A stretch of DNA of 64,000 nucleotides from contig JAHJWB010000001.1 in assembly GCA_018828125.1 (NCBI GenBank), positions 496,001 to 560,000 of the forward strand, written 5' to 3'. A program made the position numbers and the translations under genes. The stretch is from Gammaproteobacteria bacterium. GTDB taxonomy: Bacteria > Pseudomonadota > Gammaproteobacteria > Burkholderiales > Burkholderiaceae_C. Under the pieces are notes generated by a model. That model made no database searches, had not been told where the DNA came from, and saw only the letters and a list, made by a program, of their open reading frames with translations. Shown piece by piece: positions 51,962 through 61,531 of the stretch (positions within the stretch are counted from its first letter, which is position 1; every line of letters starts with the position of its first letter).

Positions 51962-52387
51962 GCGCTGGGCCTGCACGCCCATGCCAGCTACCTGCAGGCG
52001 CAGGGCATACCCACATCGCTGGCCGACCTGGCGCACCACCGGCTCATCGGTTTTGATCAGGAAACCCCGTTCATCCGCGCAGCCCGCAAGGCGATGCCCC
52101 CGTGGCGCCGCGAAGTCTTTGCCCTGCGCCGCGACAGCGATCTGGCCCAGCTGGCACTGGTCCGCGCGGGCGGCGGCATTGGGATTTGCCAGGTGGCGCT
52201 GGCCCGGCGCACGCCGCAGCTGGTGCGGTTGCTGCCACAGCAGTTCAATGCCGAGCTGGACACCTGGGTGGTGATGCACGAAGACCTGCGCAACAGCCCA
52301 CGCTGCAGGCACACGTTTGATGCCTTGGTGGCGGGGCTGCTGCGGTACACGGGGTTGGCTGAGGAGGGGGCGGGCGTGGCGACCTGA
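51962..52387 (+). pseudogene. 5'-truncated LysR-family regulator
   Basis: About 141 residues of the LysR substrate-binding domain C-terminal half remain: LGLHAHASYLQAQGIPTSL, LADLAHHRLIGFD, LVRAGGGIGICQVALA and DTWVVMHEDLRNSPR. The helix-turn-helix and first half of the effector domain are gone, and the frame to the left is antisense epimerase. The normal start is missing, so it cannot be a working regulator. In intact form it would have been divergent from the epimerase gene. Confidence 0.82.
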
Positions 52388-52476
52388 CGGTTTTTCTCTG
52401 CGGGGCCCACGTACCAAATCCCCGTACATAGCAGGATGCGGGGGCCGGGGATACCCGGAGCGCCGCGAAAAGCACC

Positions 52477-52503
52477 TCAAGTTCGGTCTGGCCTTGCCGA
52501 AAC
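52477..52503 (+). promoter_or_regulatory. FliA (sigma-28) promoter of the flagellin gene
   Basis: The -35-like TCAAGTTC (52477-52484) and -10-like GCCGAAAC (52496-52503) are separated by exactly 11 bases. The flagellar sigma-28 consensus is TAAAGTTT-N11-GCCGATAA. It lies 79 bases before the flagellin start, as expected for a late flagellar gene. Confidence 0.85.
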
Positions 52504-52581
52504 ATGGACAAAGTGCTGGCGGTGCAGGGCTTCACACAACAACACTAAAACTCCAACGAGCGGACCGGGCGGGGAATAAGC

Positions 52582-54075
52582 ATGGCTTCAACGATCAATA
52601 CCAACGTGTCATCGCTGACGGCCCAGCGCAACCTGGGAATGAGCCAGACCTCGCTGAACACCTCCATCCAGCGCCTGTCGTCGGGGCTGCGCATCAACAG
52701 CGCCAAGGACGACGCTGCTGGCCTGGCCATTTCTGAGCGTTTCACCAGCCAGATCCGGGGCCTGAACCAGGCGGTTCGCAATGCCAATGACGGTATCTCG
52801 CTGGCGCAGACAGCAGAAGGCGCGCTCAAGGCCTCTGGCGACATCCTGCAGCGTGTGCGTGAACTGGCCGTGCAGTCGGCCAATGCCACCAACAGTGCGG
52901 GTGACCGCCAGGCGTTGCAACAGGAAGTAGGGCAGCTGGTGTCCGAACTGGACCGCATCTCGCAAGCCACGGAATTCAACGGCTCCAAGCTGCTGGACGG
53001 CACCTTTGGCACACAACAGTTCCAGGTGGGGGCCAATGCCAACCAGACCATCGTGGCGGCCACGGCCAATCTGCGCACCAGCGTCTATGGCAACAACCAG
53101 AACGCAGCTTCGAATGGCGCGGGAGCAGGGGTATTTGGTCAAGGGCTCGGGAGCGCCCCGGTCAATGGTATCTCGGCAGGGACTGTGGCCCTCAGCGGCT
53201 ACCTGGGTACGGGCACGGTTTCGGTGGCATCCACGGCAGTGGCCAAAGCAACGGCGGACAGCATCAATGCCTTGAAGGCCACCACTGGCGTGACGGCCAC
53301 GGCGAGCACCGAAGCGCGCCTGTACGACATGAACGACACGGGGGCCTACCTTTTCTTCCTCGAAGGGGACAACGTGGGCTCTCCGGTGAGCATTTCGTTC
53401 ACCCTGACCTCCACCACAGGCAATGACCGCTATGCCCCCGTGGTGGCTGCCATCAATGACAAGACTTCCAAGACCGGGATCACTGCGTCATTGAACAGCG
53501 ATGGTTCCCAGGTCATCCTGCGCAATAGTTCGGGCAACAACATCGCGTTGGGGGAATTTGCCACGGGTCCCCTTTCTGCCGGGGATGTGTGGGTGCAGGG
53601 CTATGACGCTGCCGGGAGCGCTGTGGGGGCGGCCGACTTGCTGGACAACTCTGGCCTGGATTTCCAGATATCGGTGGGTGGCTACATCACCCTTGACTCC
53701 GAGAAATCCTTTGCTGTGACATCGACCACCAACCAGTTCCAGTCTGGCGGATCTCGGCTTCAGGCCGTGGCGTCGCTTGACGTGACCACGTTCAGCAACG
53801 CCACCAACGCGCTGAAAACTGTGGACTCGGCCTTGGCCTTCATCAACGGCGAGCGCGCCAAGCTCGGCGCCCTGCAATCGCGTTTTGAAACCTCGATCGG
53901 AAACCTGCAGGTGACGTCTGAAAACCTGTCTTCCTCGCGCAGCCGCATCCTCGACGCCGACTTTGCCGCAGAAACCGCCAACCTCTCGCGTTCACAAATC
54001 CTGCAGCAGGCCGGCACGGCCATGGTGGCCCAGGCCAACCAACTGCCGCAGGGTGTGCTGGCCCTGCTGCGCTAG
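52582..54075 (+). CDS. fliC: Flagellin
   Basis: 497 residues. The conserved D0/D1 N-terminus ([56 protein letters not shown]) and C-terminus ([36 protein letters not shown]) frame a variable central region (about 180-400) that is Gly/Ser/Thr-rich, as in the exposed D2/D3 domains. Exported through the flagellar type III apparatus. It stands alone with a sigma-28 promoter. Other flagellar genes are not in the window. Confidence 0.97.
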   Translation: MASTINTNVSSLTAQRNLGMSQTSLNTSIQRLSSGLRINSAKDDAAGLAISERFTSQIRGLNQAVRNANDGISLAQTAEGALKASGDILQRVRELAVQSANATNSAGDRQALQQEVGQLVSELDRISQATEFNGSKLLDGTFGTQQFQVGANANQTIVAATANLRTSVYGNNQNAASNGAGAGVFGQGLGSAPVNGISAGTVALSGYLGTGTVSVASTAVAKATADSINALKATTGVTATASTEARLYDMNDTGAYLFFLEGDNVGSPVSISFTLTSTTGNDRYAPVVAAINDKTSKTGITASLNSDGSQVILRNSSGNNIALGEFATGPLSAGDVWVQGYDAAGSAVGAADLLDNSGLDFQISVGGYITLDSEKSFAVTSTTNQFQSGGSRLQAVASLDVTTFSNATNALKTVDSALAFINGERAKLGALQSRFETSIGNLQVTSENLSSSRSRILDADFAAETANLSRSQILQQAGTAMVAQANQLPQGVLALLR

Positions 54076-54094
54076 CGCTCGCGCGGCCTTACTG

Positions 54095-54125
54095 CCCGCC
54101 GTGTGTGGCGGGTGTCGGCCGGTGT
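54095..54125 (+). terminator. Possible terminator after flagellin
   Basis: CCCGCC (54095-54100) and GGCGGG (54107-54112) form a 6-bp stem with a GTGTGT loop, a little downstream of the flagellin stop. The T-run further along is broken, so it is only a candidate. Confidence 0.4.
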
Positions 54126-54140
54126 TCTGCCTCTCTTTTC

Positions 54141-55796
54141 TCAGCCCTGGTCCACCATCGTCTTGAGTCGGCTGGGCGCCAGTGCTCCGGCCGATTCCAG
54201 AATCGGGTAGGCCACCGAGCACAGCAGCGAGTTGATGCGCTTGAGTTCACTGATCAAATCGATGTGCAGCGAACTGGTCTCGATGCTCTGCACCGTGTTG
54301 TCCGACAGCCGCGCCAGGTGGGTGGCTGAATACGCATGCTCCAGGTCGCGGAAACGCGCTTTTTCTTCCAGCAGCTTTTGTGCATCGCGCACGCTGCCGT
54401 TCAGGAACACGCTCATCGCCAGACGCAAGTTGTCGATCAGGCGGGCGTGCAGCTCGTTGATTTCTTCCATGCCGGCTTCGGAGAACTGGCGGTTCTTCTT
54501 GATCTTCTTGTCCTCGATGTCGATCAGCACGCGCTCGATGATGTCGCCGATCTGCTCCATATTGATGGTGAAGCTGATGATGTCGGCCCAGCGGCGGCCC
54601 TCGCGTTCGTCCAGCGCCTCTCGCGAGATCTTGGTCATGTAGTACTTGATGGCCGAATACAAACCATCCACTTGGTCGTCCAGCTTGCGCAGGTCTTCTG
54701 CCAGCCGCAGGTCGTCGGTACGGATCACGGTGTGCAGGCCGAGCAGCATCGACTCCACCACGTCGGCCTGGTGCAGCGCCTCACGCGCCGCGCAAGAGAT
54801 GGCCAGGGACGGGGTGTCTAGCGCAGAGGGGTCCAAGTGCTGCGGGCGGGTGCCTGCGGTGGGCTGGGAGCTCTCGGTGGGCAACAGTCGCTGCACGGTG
54901 CGCGCCACGGTGCCCGTCAGGCCGATGCAGATGAGGCCCACCACCACGTTGAACGCCAAGTGGAACAGCACCACCAGCGTGGCTGTTTCGGGCACATATG
55001 GGCGCACATGCTGCAGCCACAGCCCGGTGAGCGGCGTCATGATGATGACACCAATGATCTTGAAGAACAGGTTGCCGAGCGGCACCTGCCGGGTTTGCAC
55101 ATTGGCCTTCATCGTGGTCAGCACCGCCAGCACGCCGCTGCCCAGGTTGGCGCCCAGCACCAGGCCCAGGGCCACGTCGGCCGGAATGCCCCCCGAGCCC
55201 GCCAGCGCAGCCGTCAGCAGCACGGTGGCCAGGCTGGAATAGGCCAGGATGGCCAGCACAGCGCCGGTAAAAATCTCCAGCAGCAGATCGCTGGTGAGCG
55301 CGCCCAGCAGGGTGCGCACGGTAGGCGATTGGGTGAGTACGGTGGTGGACTCGGTGATCAGCCGCAGCGCCAGCAGCATCAGCCCCAGCCCGATGAGGAC
55401 CCGGCCCACGCGGCCCACGGTGGTGTCTTTGCGCGAGATAAAAAACACCACGCCCACAAAAATGAACAGCGGCGACAGCCACGACAGGTCCATCGAGAAC
55501 ACCACCGCCATCACGCTGGTGCCCACGTCGGCCCCCAGCATCACCGCCAGTGCGGCGGGCAGGCCCACCAGCCCTTGACCGACAAACGACGACACGATGA
55601 GCGCCGTGGCCGTGCTGGACTGCACCACCGCCGTCACCCCGATGCCCGACAGCACCGCCGTGAAGCGGCTGCTGACGCTGTGCGCAATCAACTGCCGCAA
55701 ATTGGCGCCAAACACCCGCAGGATGCCGGTGCGCACCAAATGGGTGCCCCAGATCAGCAGCGCCACGGCTGCCAACAAATTCAAAAGATGCTTCAT
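54141..55796 (-). CDS. Na/Pi cotransporter family protein with PhoU-like domain
   Basis: 551 residues. The first QSS motif is VTAVVQSSTATALIVSSFVG; the second half has a YSSLATVLLTAALAG counterpart, where Gln is replaced. About eight membrane helices (1-310) precede a helical PhoU-like domain (about 335-540). Expected to move phosphate with sodium or to monitor it. It converges on flagellin and is the second member of its family here, only distantly similar to the one at 31854. Confidence 0.92.
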   Translation of the reverse strand: MKHLLNLLAAVALLIWGTHLVRTGILRVFGANLRQLIAHSVSSRFTAVLSGIGVTAVVQSSTATALIVSSFVGQGLVGLPAALAVMLGADVGTSVMAVVFSMDLSWLSPLFIFVGVVFFISRKDTTVGRVGRVLIGLGLMLLALRLITESTTVLTQSPTVRTLLGALTSDLLLEIFTGAVLAILAYSSLATVLLTAALAGSGGIPADVALGLVLGANLGSGVLAVLTTMKANVQTRQVPLGNLFFKIIGVIIMTPLTGLWLQHVRPYVPETATLVVLFHLAFNVVVGLICIGLTGTVARTVQRLLPTESSQPTAGTRPQHLDPSALDTPSLAISCAAREALHQADVVESMLLGLHTVIRTDDLRLAEDLRKLDDQVDGLYSAIKYYMTKISREALDEREGRRWADIISFTINMEQIGDIIERVLIDIEDKKIKKNRQFSEAGMEEINELHARLIDNLRLAMSVFLNGSVRDAQKLLEEKARFRDLEHAYSATHLARLSDNTVQSIETSSLHIDLISELKRINSLLCSVAYPILESAGALAPSRLKTMVDQG

Positions 55797-56004
55797 GAAA
55801 AACCGTGTTTATTCTTTTTGTACTGACCCAAAAGAGCATGCGCCATGCACTGCGCCAACGCAAGCGGTCACGCTGGCGCCAGTGCAGAGAGGCGGTTTCC
55901 TTCATTTTTGTGCCCGTAGGCGGCGGCGGACGAGGCGGCGGGACCAGGCTGCGCGGCTTCCGGGATGAAGAGCGCACAGATAAAAAACTGCGGCACCCGG
56001 ATCA

Positions 56005-56023
56005 TTTGTCACAAAATTGACAC
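56005..56023. promoter_or_regulatory. Pho-box-like motif upstream of a Na/Pi cotransporter gene
   Basis: TTGTCAC (56006-56012), spacer AAAA, TTGACAC (56017-56023): two 7-base direct repeats 4 bases apart, the layout of a PhoB box (CTGTCAT repeats), though matches per half-site are partial. It also contains the palindrome TGTCA-N6-TGACA. TTGTCACAA recurs at 31817-31825 before the other Na/Pi cotransporter gene. Confidence 0.4.
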
Positions 56024-56145
56024 ATAAGCATACTCCTGATTCCGCCAGACCGCAGGGATGCCCTTGTCGCCATTGGGTGCGCTCGGGCGTTGTGCCGCCT
56101 GTTTGCCTCCATATTTGCCCGCGTGTGCACGCCCGCCAAAAGCAG

Positions 56146-56168
56146 ACAGCCCGCACGGGGCGGGCTGT
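56146..56168 (-). terminator. Terminator hairpin after lspA
   Basis: ACAGCCCGC (56146-56154) and GCGGGCTGT (56160-56168) form a perfect 9-bp stem with a 5-base loop. On the lspA strand it is followed by CTGCTTTTGG, a short T-run. It marks the end of the ribF-ileS-lspA unit. Confidence 0.65.
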
Positions 56169-56207
56169 TGCAAGGGACTTGGGAACAAAGGGCTGGGTGC
56201 CGGACCG

Positions 56208-56717
56208 TCAGCGCTCGCGCCGCACACGCAGCAACTCGTCGAGGATCAGACACACCGCCCCCAGCGTGATGGCCGAGTCCGCTACGTTGAAGGCCGGAAA
56301 GTGCCAGCCGCCGACATGGAAATCCAGAAAATCCACTACGTAGCCGTGCATCAACCGGTCCACCACGTTGCCAATGGCGCCGCCCAGAATGCTGGACAGC
56401 GAAAAACAAAACAGCTTCTGCCCCGGATGGGCGCGCAGCTGCCACACGATAAACATTGTGGCCACCGCGCCGATGCCGGTGAATAACCAGCGCTGCCAGC
56501 CGCCGGCGTCCGAAAGGAACGAAAACGCCGCGCCCGTGTTGTGCGCCCGCACGATGTTGAAGAAGCTGGTGATGAACGTGGAATCGCCCAGCCGGTAGTG
56601 GTTGAGGATCAGGGTCTTGGTGACCTGGTCGGCGATCAGGATGACCACCGCCCACGCCAGCCAAGGCCACATGCTGGCGCCCGAGCGCCCAAACGCGGAG
56701 GAGGACGAGCGCGCCAT
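56208..56717 (-). CDS. lspA: Lipoprotein signal peptidase (signal peptidase II)
   Basis: 169 residues with four membrane helices. Catalytic aspartates are in [18 protein letters not shown] and FNVADSAI. Cleaves signal peptides of prolipoproteins at the inner membrane. Its ATG shares one base with the ileS stop (TAATG), so the genes are coupled; a hairpin follows at 56146. Confidence 0.95.
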   Translation of the reverse strand: MARSSSSAFGRSGASMWPWLAWAVVILIADQVTKTLILNHYRLGDSTFITSFFNIVRAHNTGAAFSFLSDAGGWQRWLFTGIGAVATMFIVWQLRAHPGQKLFCFSLSSILGGAIGNVVDRLMHGYVVDFLDFHVGGWHFPAFNVADSAITLGAVCLILDELLRVRRER

Positions 56718-59599
56718 TATGCAAACGCCCTTTGTTCACCTGCGCCATGCAGGTTGCTAGTGCAGCGGCCACAAATGGTGGGATGTGCGGCGTCATGGCC
56801 CACATCGCTGCGGTAGTGCCAGCACCGCTCGCATTTGGTGTCAGAACTGGCTTTGACGCTTGTCTGTAAAGCGCCACCAGCTACCAATTCGATAGCGGAG
56901 GTGATGAACACGAACTTGAGGTCATCGCCCAGGCTGGCCAGCAGGGCATGGTCCTCGGGGGCTGCCGTGAGGGTGACGGTTGCCTGCAACGACGAGCCCA
57001 CTTGCCCCGCCGCGCGCAAAACTTCGATCTCCTTGTTCACCACGTCGCGGATCTCGCGCAGGCGCGACCACTTGGCCAGCAAGCCTTCGTCCGCACCCGC
57101 CATGGAGCCATAGGTTTCCAGGAAGATCGAGTCCGAGTTGCCAAACACCTTCCAGGCCTCTTCGGCCGTGAACGACAGGAACGGCGCCATCCAGCGCAGC
57201 ATGCCGTGCGTGATGCTGTACAGCGCAGTTTGGGCACTGCGGCGCGCCAGGCTCTTGGGCGCCGTGGTGTAGAGGCGGTCCTTGAGCACATCCAGGTAGA
57301 AACCGCCCAGGTCTTCCGAGCAGTACAGCTGCAGCTTGGCCACCACGGGATGGAACTCGTACACCTTGTAGTGGGCCAGCACGGTGGCCTGGAACTCGGC
57401 CGCGCGGGTGAGCGCGTAGCGGTCGATCTCCAGCATCTGGTCGAACGGCACCGCATCCGTGGCCGGGTCGAAGTCGCTCACGTTGGCCAGCAGGAAGCGC
57501 AGCGTGTTGCGGATGCGTCGGTAGGCGTCCACCACGCGCGCCAGCACTTTGTCGTCGCCCGCGATGTCACCGGAGTAGTCGCTGGCAGCCACCCACAGGC
57601 GAATGATTTCGGCGCCCATCTTTTTGCTGACCTCGTCGGGCTCGATGCCATTTCCCAGCGATTTGCTCATCTTGCGGCCTTGGCTGTCCACTGTCATGCC
57701 GTGCGTCAGCAGGCCGCGGTAGGGGGCCCGACCTTCAAGCGCCGAGGCCAGCAGCAGCGAGCTGTGGAACCAGCCGCGGTGCTGGTCGTGCCCTTCCAGG
57801 TACAGGTCGGCCTCGGGGCCGGTGTCATGGTGCACGTTGGGGTGGGTGCCGCGCAGCACATGGCTGAAGGTGGAGCCCGAGTCGAACCACACCTCCAGGA
57901 TGTCAGTGCTCTTGGTGTAGTGCGTTGCGTCTTCGGCGCCCAGGATCTCTTCGACCGTCACGCGGCTCCAGGCCTCGATGCCGCCTTTTTCAACGATGTC
58001 GGCCGCCTGATCCATGATCTCCATGGTGCGTGGGTGCAGTTCGCCCGAATCCTTGTGCAAGAAGAACGGGATCGGGACGCCCCAGCTGCGCTGGCGCGAG
58101 ATGCACCAGTCGGGCCGCCCGGCGATCATGTCGTGCAGGCGGGTCTTGCCGTTTTCGGGGTAGAAGCTCGTGTGTTCGATGGCCTCCAGCGCGATCTGGC
58201 GCAGGGTCCTGGCGGGCTTTTCGCCCACCTTGGTGAACACGCCTTCGCCTTCGTCCATGCGGATGAACCACTGCGCAGCCGCGCGGTAGATCACCGGCGT
58301 CTTGTGGCGCCAGCAGTGGGGGTAGCTGTGGGTGATGTCCTTGGTAGTCATCAGGCGGCCGGCATTGCGCAGCGCTTCAATGATGACGGGCACGGCCTTC
58401 CAGATGTGCTGGCCGCCAAACAGGGGGAAGTCGGCCGCATAGGTGCCGTTGCCTTGCACGGGGTTCAGGATGTCGTCCAGCGCCAGGCCGTGGGACACGC
58501 AGGAGTTGAAATCCTCCAGCCCGTAGGCAGGTGACGAGTGCACGATACCGGTGCCATCGTCGGCCGTGGCGTAGTCGGCCAGGTACACGGGCGACAGGCG
58601 CTTGTAGCCAAAGCTGCCGTCTTCACTGGCCACGTCGTACAGGGGGTGCTCGAACGTGAGCCCGCCCAGGTTCTTGCCCAGGGTGGTGGCCAGCACGGTG
58701 CCGGTGAGGCCGTAGCGCTCCAAGCACGAGGCCACCAGCGGCTCGGCGACCAGCAGGATGCGCTCGCCGGTGTCCACCAGCGCGTAGCTGATCTCGGGGT
58801 TCAGGTTCAGCGCCTGGTTGGCAGGGATGGTCCAGGCGGTGGTGGTCCAGATCACCACAAAGGCGTCTTTGGACAAAGAGGGCAATCCAAACGCCGCAGC
58901 CAGGTTGGTTGGTTCGTGCGACTTGAAGGCCACGTCCAGCGTGGTGCTCTTCTTGTCCTGGTATTCGATCTCGAACTCGGCCAGTGACGAACCGCAGTCA
59001 AAACACCAGTACACGGGCTTGAGGCCCCGGTAGACAAAACCCCGCTCTATCACGCGCTTGAACGCGCGGATTTCCCCGGCTTCGTTGGCGTAGTCCATGG
59101 TTTTGTAGGGATGGTCCCACTCGCCCAGGATGCCCATGCGCTTGAAACCCTGCATCTGCAGTGCGATCTGCTCGGTGGCAAATGCCCGGCTCTTGGCCTG
59201 CATGTCGTCGCGGCTCAGGTTGCGGCCGTGCTTCTTCTCGATGGCATTTTCGATCGGCAGGCCGTGGCAGTCCCAGCCGGGCACGTACAGCGCGTCGAAG
59301 CCTTCGAGCTGGCGCGCCTTGGTGATCATGTCCTTCAAGATCTTGTTGACCGCGTGGCCCATGTGGATCTGGCCGTTGGCATACGGCGGGCCGTCGTGCA
59401 GGATGAACTTGGGCGCGCCGCAGCGGGCATCGCGCAGGCGCTTGTACAAGCCCTTGTCGTCCCATTCCTTGACCCAGCCCGGCTCGCGCTTGGGCAGGTC
59501 GCCGCGCATGGGGAAGGGGGTGTCGGGCAGGTTCAGGGTGCTGCGGTAGTCCGTGGCCGGAGAGGCTGCGGAAGGTGTGCTGGCGTTGTCGTCGGACAT
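56717..59599 (-). CDS. ileS: Isoleucyl-tRNA synthetase
   Basis: 960 residues. Class I motifs: [18 protein letters not shown] (HIGH-type HMGH), [13 protein letters not shown] (KMSKS), the editing domain with the [13 protein letters not shown] segment, and the C-terminal zinc finger CERCWHY / CGRC. Residues about 904-917 ([14 protein letters not shown]) fall in dispersed palindromic element copy 9, just before the zinc finger. It lies 110 bases after ribF. Confidence 0.97.
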   Translation of the reverse strand: MSDDNASTPSAASPATDYRSTLNLPDTPFPMRGDLPKREPGWVKEWDDKGLYKRLRDARCGAPKFILHDGPPYANGQIHMGHAVNKILKDMITKARQLEGFDALYVPGWDCHGLPIENAIEKKHGRNLSRDDMQAKSRAFATEQIALQMQGFKRMGILGEWDHPYKTMDYANEAGEIRAFKRVIERGFVYRGLKPVYWCFDCGSSLAEFEIEYQDKKSTTLDVAFKSHEPTNLAAAFGLPSLSKDAFVVIWTTTAWTIPANQALNLNPEISYALVDTGERILLVAEPLVASCLERYGLTGTVLATTLGKNLGGLTFEHPLYDVASEDGSFGYKRLSPVYLADYATADDGTGIVHSSPAYGLEDFNSCVSHGLALDDILNPVQGNGTYAADFPLFGGQHIWKAVPVIIEALRNAGRLMTTKDITHSYPHCWRHKTPVIYRAAAQWFIRMDEGEGVFTKVGEKPARTLRQIALEAIEHTSFYPENGKTRLHDMIAGRPDWCISRQRSWGVPIPFFLHKDSGELHPRTMEIMDQAADIVEKGGIEAWSRVTVEEILGAEDATHYTKSTDILEVWFDSGSTFSHVLRGTHPNVHHDTGPEADLYLEGHDQHRGWFHSSLLLASALEGRAPYRGLLTHGMTVDSQGRKMSKSLGNGIEPDEVSKKMGAEIIRLWVAASDYSGDIAGDDKVLARVVDAYRRIRNTLRFLLANVSDFDPATDAVPFDQMLEIDRYALTRAAEFQATVLAHYKVYEFHPVVAKLQLYCSEDLGGFYLDVLKDRLYTTAPKSLARRSAQTALYSITHGMLRWMAPFLSFTAEEAWKVFGNSDSIFLETYGSMAGADEGLLAKWSRLREIRDVVNKEIEVLRAAGQVGSSLQATVTLTAAPEDHALLASLGDDLKFVFITSAIELVAGGALQTSVKASSDTKCERCWHYRSDVGHDAAHPTICGRCTSNLHGAGEQRAFA
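56850..56893 (-). repeat. Dispersed palindromic element, copy 9 (inside ileS)
   Basis: On the ileS strand: ATTGGTAGCTGGTGGCGCT, then TTACAGACAAGCGTCAAAGCC. The order TAGCT, GCGCTT, AAGCG, GCC is retained but the stem has decayed. It is read in the same frame as copies 4 and 6. The assignment is weaker than for other copies. Confidence 0.55.
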
Positions 59600-59709
59600 G
59601 AGGGAGCCTTAAAAACAGGGCATTCCGGGGCAAGGCCCAGAGCAGGAACGGGGTGGGAGCGCGAAGGATGACGGGCCCGCCTGGCGGGCGCTGCGAAAAG
59701 CAGCCCCCC

Positions 59710-60759
59710 TCAAATTCGGTCGCGGGTGGTCTGGCGCCGGGTCTCAGTGTGGTTGGGGGCCTGGGCCGAGGCAAAGTAGGCACGCGCGTCGGCGCAGTCT
59801 TTGGCAATGCCCGCCGTCAGGGCATCCAGACCATCGTATTTCAGCTCGTCGTGCAGTTTGTGTAGCAGTTCCACGCGCACGATTTTACCGTACGCCCCCT
59901 CGGGCCCCAGATCGGCAGGCCAGTGCAGGCAATGCGTCTCCAGCAGCACGCGGCCGCCGTTGACGTCGTTCGGGTCCAGCGAGGGGCGCACGCCCAGGTT
60001 GGCCACGCCTGGCAGCGGAGCGCCAGAGAGACCATGCACCAGCACGGCAAAGATGCCGCTGGCGGCGGGTTTCCAGTGCGCAAACCGCAGGTTCAGGGTG
60101 CGAAACCCGTTGCCTGCACCGGCTGCCGTGGCACCCAGTTCGCGTCCCAGCTTGCGGCCGTGTACGACGTGTCCGCTGATGGTGTAGGGCCGCCCCAGCA
60201 GCCGCGCTGCGGCTTCCATGTCGCCCTGGGAGAGTGCCTGCCGCACCGCAGAGCTGGAGACACGCAGCCCATGCACCTCATAGCTGTTCATGCGCGCCAC
60301 GTCAAAGCCTTTGGCTTGCCCGGCTGCGTCCAGCATGGCGGAGTCGCCTGCTCGCTGGCGGCCAAAACGAAAGTCATCGCCCACCAGTACGTACTTGGCG
60401 CCCAGCCCCTTCAACAGCACCTCGTCGATGAACGCTTCAGGCGACTGCGCAGCCAGCTTGGCGTCAAACGGAAGCACCACGGTCTGCTGCACGCCGCAGC
60501 GGGCCAGTTCGGTCAGCTTGTCGCGCAGGGTGCCGATGCGTGCGGGCGCAAGGTCGGGTTTGTGGTGGGCGCCCGCAAAGTAATCGCGCGGATGGGGCTC
60601 GAACGTGAGCACGCAGCTTTCCACGCCCCGGTGCGCCGCCTCGCTATTGAGCAAGGCCAGCATGGCCTGGTGCCCCCGGTGCACGCCGTCAAAATTGCCA
60701 ATGGTCAGCGCGCATGCGTGGGCGATACCAGGGTGGTGGAATCCGCGAAAGATCTTCAT
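59710..60759 (-). CDS. ribF: Bifunctional riboflavin kinase/FAD synthetase
   Basis: 349 residues. The N-terminal FAD synthetase domain has IGNFDGVHRGHQAML (about 21-35) and the C-terminal riboflavin kinase domain begins near LGRPYTISGHVVHG. Makes FMN and FAD from riboflavin. First gene of ribF-ileS-lspA. Its 5' leader contains dispersed palindromic element copy 10 beginning 13 bases before the start, and no obvious ribosome-binding site is visible. Confidence 0.95.
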   Translation of the reverse strand: MKIFRGFHHPGIAHACALTIGNFDGVHRGHQAMLALLNSEAAHRGVESCVLTFEPHPRDYFAGAHHKPDLAPARIGTLRDKLTELARCGVQQTVVLPFDAKLAAQSPEAFIDEVLLKGLGAKYVLVGDDFRFGRQRAGDSAMLDAAGQAKGFDVARMNSYEVHGLRVSSSAVRQALSQGDMEAAARLLGRPYTISGHVVHGRKLGRELGATAAGAGNGFRTLNLRFAHWKPAASGIFAVLVHGLSGAPLPGVANLGVRPSLDPNDVNGGRVLLETHCLHWPADLGPEGAYGKIVRVELLHKLHDELKYDGLDALTAGIAKDCADARAYFASAQAPNHTETRRQTTRDRI

Positions 60760-60771
60760 CGGTTTGTTATC

Positions 60772-60823
60772 TTTTTGATAGCAGCATGCGCAGGTGTATC
60801 AAGCGCAAGACGCCAATTTGTCA
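60772..60823 (+). repeat. Dispersed palindromic element, copy 10 (ribF leader)
   Basis: TTTTTGATAGCAGCATGCGC, then AGGTGTATCAAGCGCAAG, then ACGCCAATTTGTC keep the element order with a mutated stem. It lies between divergent ribF and HNH genes, directly upstream of the ribF start. Confidence 0.75.
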
Positions 60824-60926
60824 TGAAAACGGAGTATATTGTGACCCACGGGCTGCCCACTGCAGGGCTGCACGCGAGACATCTGCGTTCCGAATCCTTG
60901 TGTACTTTTGTTCCAGGAGGCGTGTT

Positions 60927-61484
60927 TTGAAGGTCTTGAAGCTGTCGGCCCAAGGGCTGCCCCAATCGTGGATTTCGCTCGAACAAGCGGTGATTCATTA
61001 CGCTGCGGGTGAGGTGCGCTGGGAATCCGGAGGCCACATCGCCCGGTTCCGTGGCGGGCACAACGCGATCACGGGCGGGCAATCGGTGATTTCCGTCAAC
61101 AGCATCATTGGCACCAAGGGCGTGCCCAGCATCAACCCGTTTGACCTCAAGCCCGGCCTGACAAACAACAAACTCTTTGCGCGTGACCGTAATGTGTGTG
61201 CCTACTGCGGTGGGCACTTTCATGAAGAAGATCTCACGCGCGAACACATCGTGCCGTTTGCGCGCAACGGGCAGGACCACTGGATGAACGTGGTCACCGC
61301 CTGCCGCCCCTGCAACCACAGGAAGGGCCCGCGCACGCCAGAGCAGGCGCACATGCCGCTGTTGTATGCGCCTTACGTGCCTAGCCTGTGGGAAGACTTC
61401 ATCCTGCGCAACCGGCGAATTCTGGCCGACCAGATGGAATTTTTGATGGCGCACGTTCCCAAGTCGTCACGCCTTCTGGCGTGA
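60927..61484 (+). CDS. HNH endonuclease-family protein
   Basis: 185 residues from a TTG at 60927, chosen because a perfect AGGAGG (60915-60920) lies 6 bases before it; no ATG is well placed. The HNH core is clear: CAYCGGHF (about 90-97), LTREHIVPFARNGQDHW and CRPCNHRKG, giving a zinc ribbon plus HNH site. Such single-domain proteins are stand-alone in many Comamonadaceae; role unknown (nicking, repair, or defence). A similar GC-rich context to its neighbours argues against recent transfer. Confidence 0.87.
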   Translation: MKVLKLSAQGLPQSWISLEQAVIHYAAGEVRWESGGHIARFRGGHNAITGGQSVISVNSIIGTKGVPSINPFDLKPGLTNNKLFARDRNVCAYCGGHFHEEDLTREHIVPFARNGQDHWMNVVTACRPCNHRKGPRTPEQAHMPLLYAPYVPSLWEDFILRNRRILADQMEFLMAHVPKSSRLLA

Positions 61485-61519
61485 TGCCCGCCGCCCCTTG
61501 ATGCGGGCCGGCGGGGCAT
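61484..61519. terminator. Bulged hairpin between convergent genes
   Basis: ATGCCCGCCGCCC and GGGCCGGCGGGGCAT pair with small bulges around CTTGATGC, just after the HNH stop and before the methyltransferase stop. Without a clear T-run it is a candidate bidirectional terminator. Confidence 0.45.
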
Positions 61520-61531
61520 GTATCTGCGAGA

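Larger units (their letters stand above)
55797..56207. other. 411-base intergenic region between lspA and the Na/Pi cotransporter gene
   Basis: No credible gene. It holds a terminator hairpin for lspA (56146-56168) and an AT-rich motif at 56005-56023, TTTGTCACAAAATTGACAC. Other small open frames look random. The motif lies about 210 bases upstream of the cotransporter start. Confidence 0.4.

Noticed and set aside
51737..52387. A single 216-residue plus-strand protein
   Set aside because: Only the part right of about 51962 resembles LysR; the first 75 residues are antisense epimerase.
51302..52480. A single 392-residue minus-strand protein
   Set aside because: Only the part left of about 51961 resembles an epimerase; the rest is antisense to a LysR domain fragment.
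56948..58534. 528-codon plus-strand open frame opposite ileS
   Set aside because: Antisense shadow of the IleS coding sequence.
60927..61484. HNH gene as a homing endonuclease or part of a mobile element
   Set aside because: No intron, terminal repeat, integrase or composition change surrounds it.
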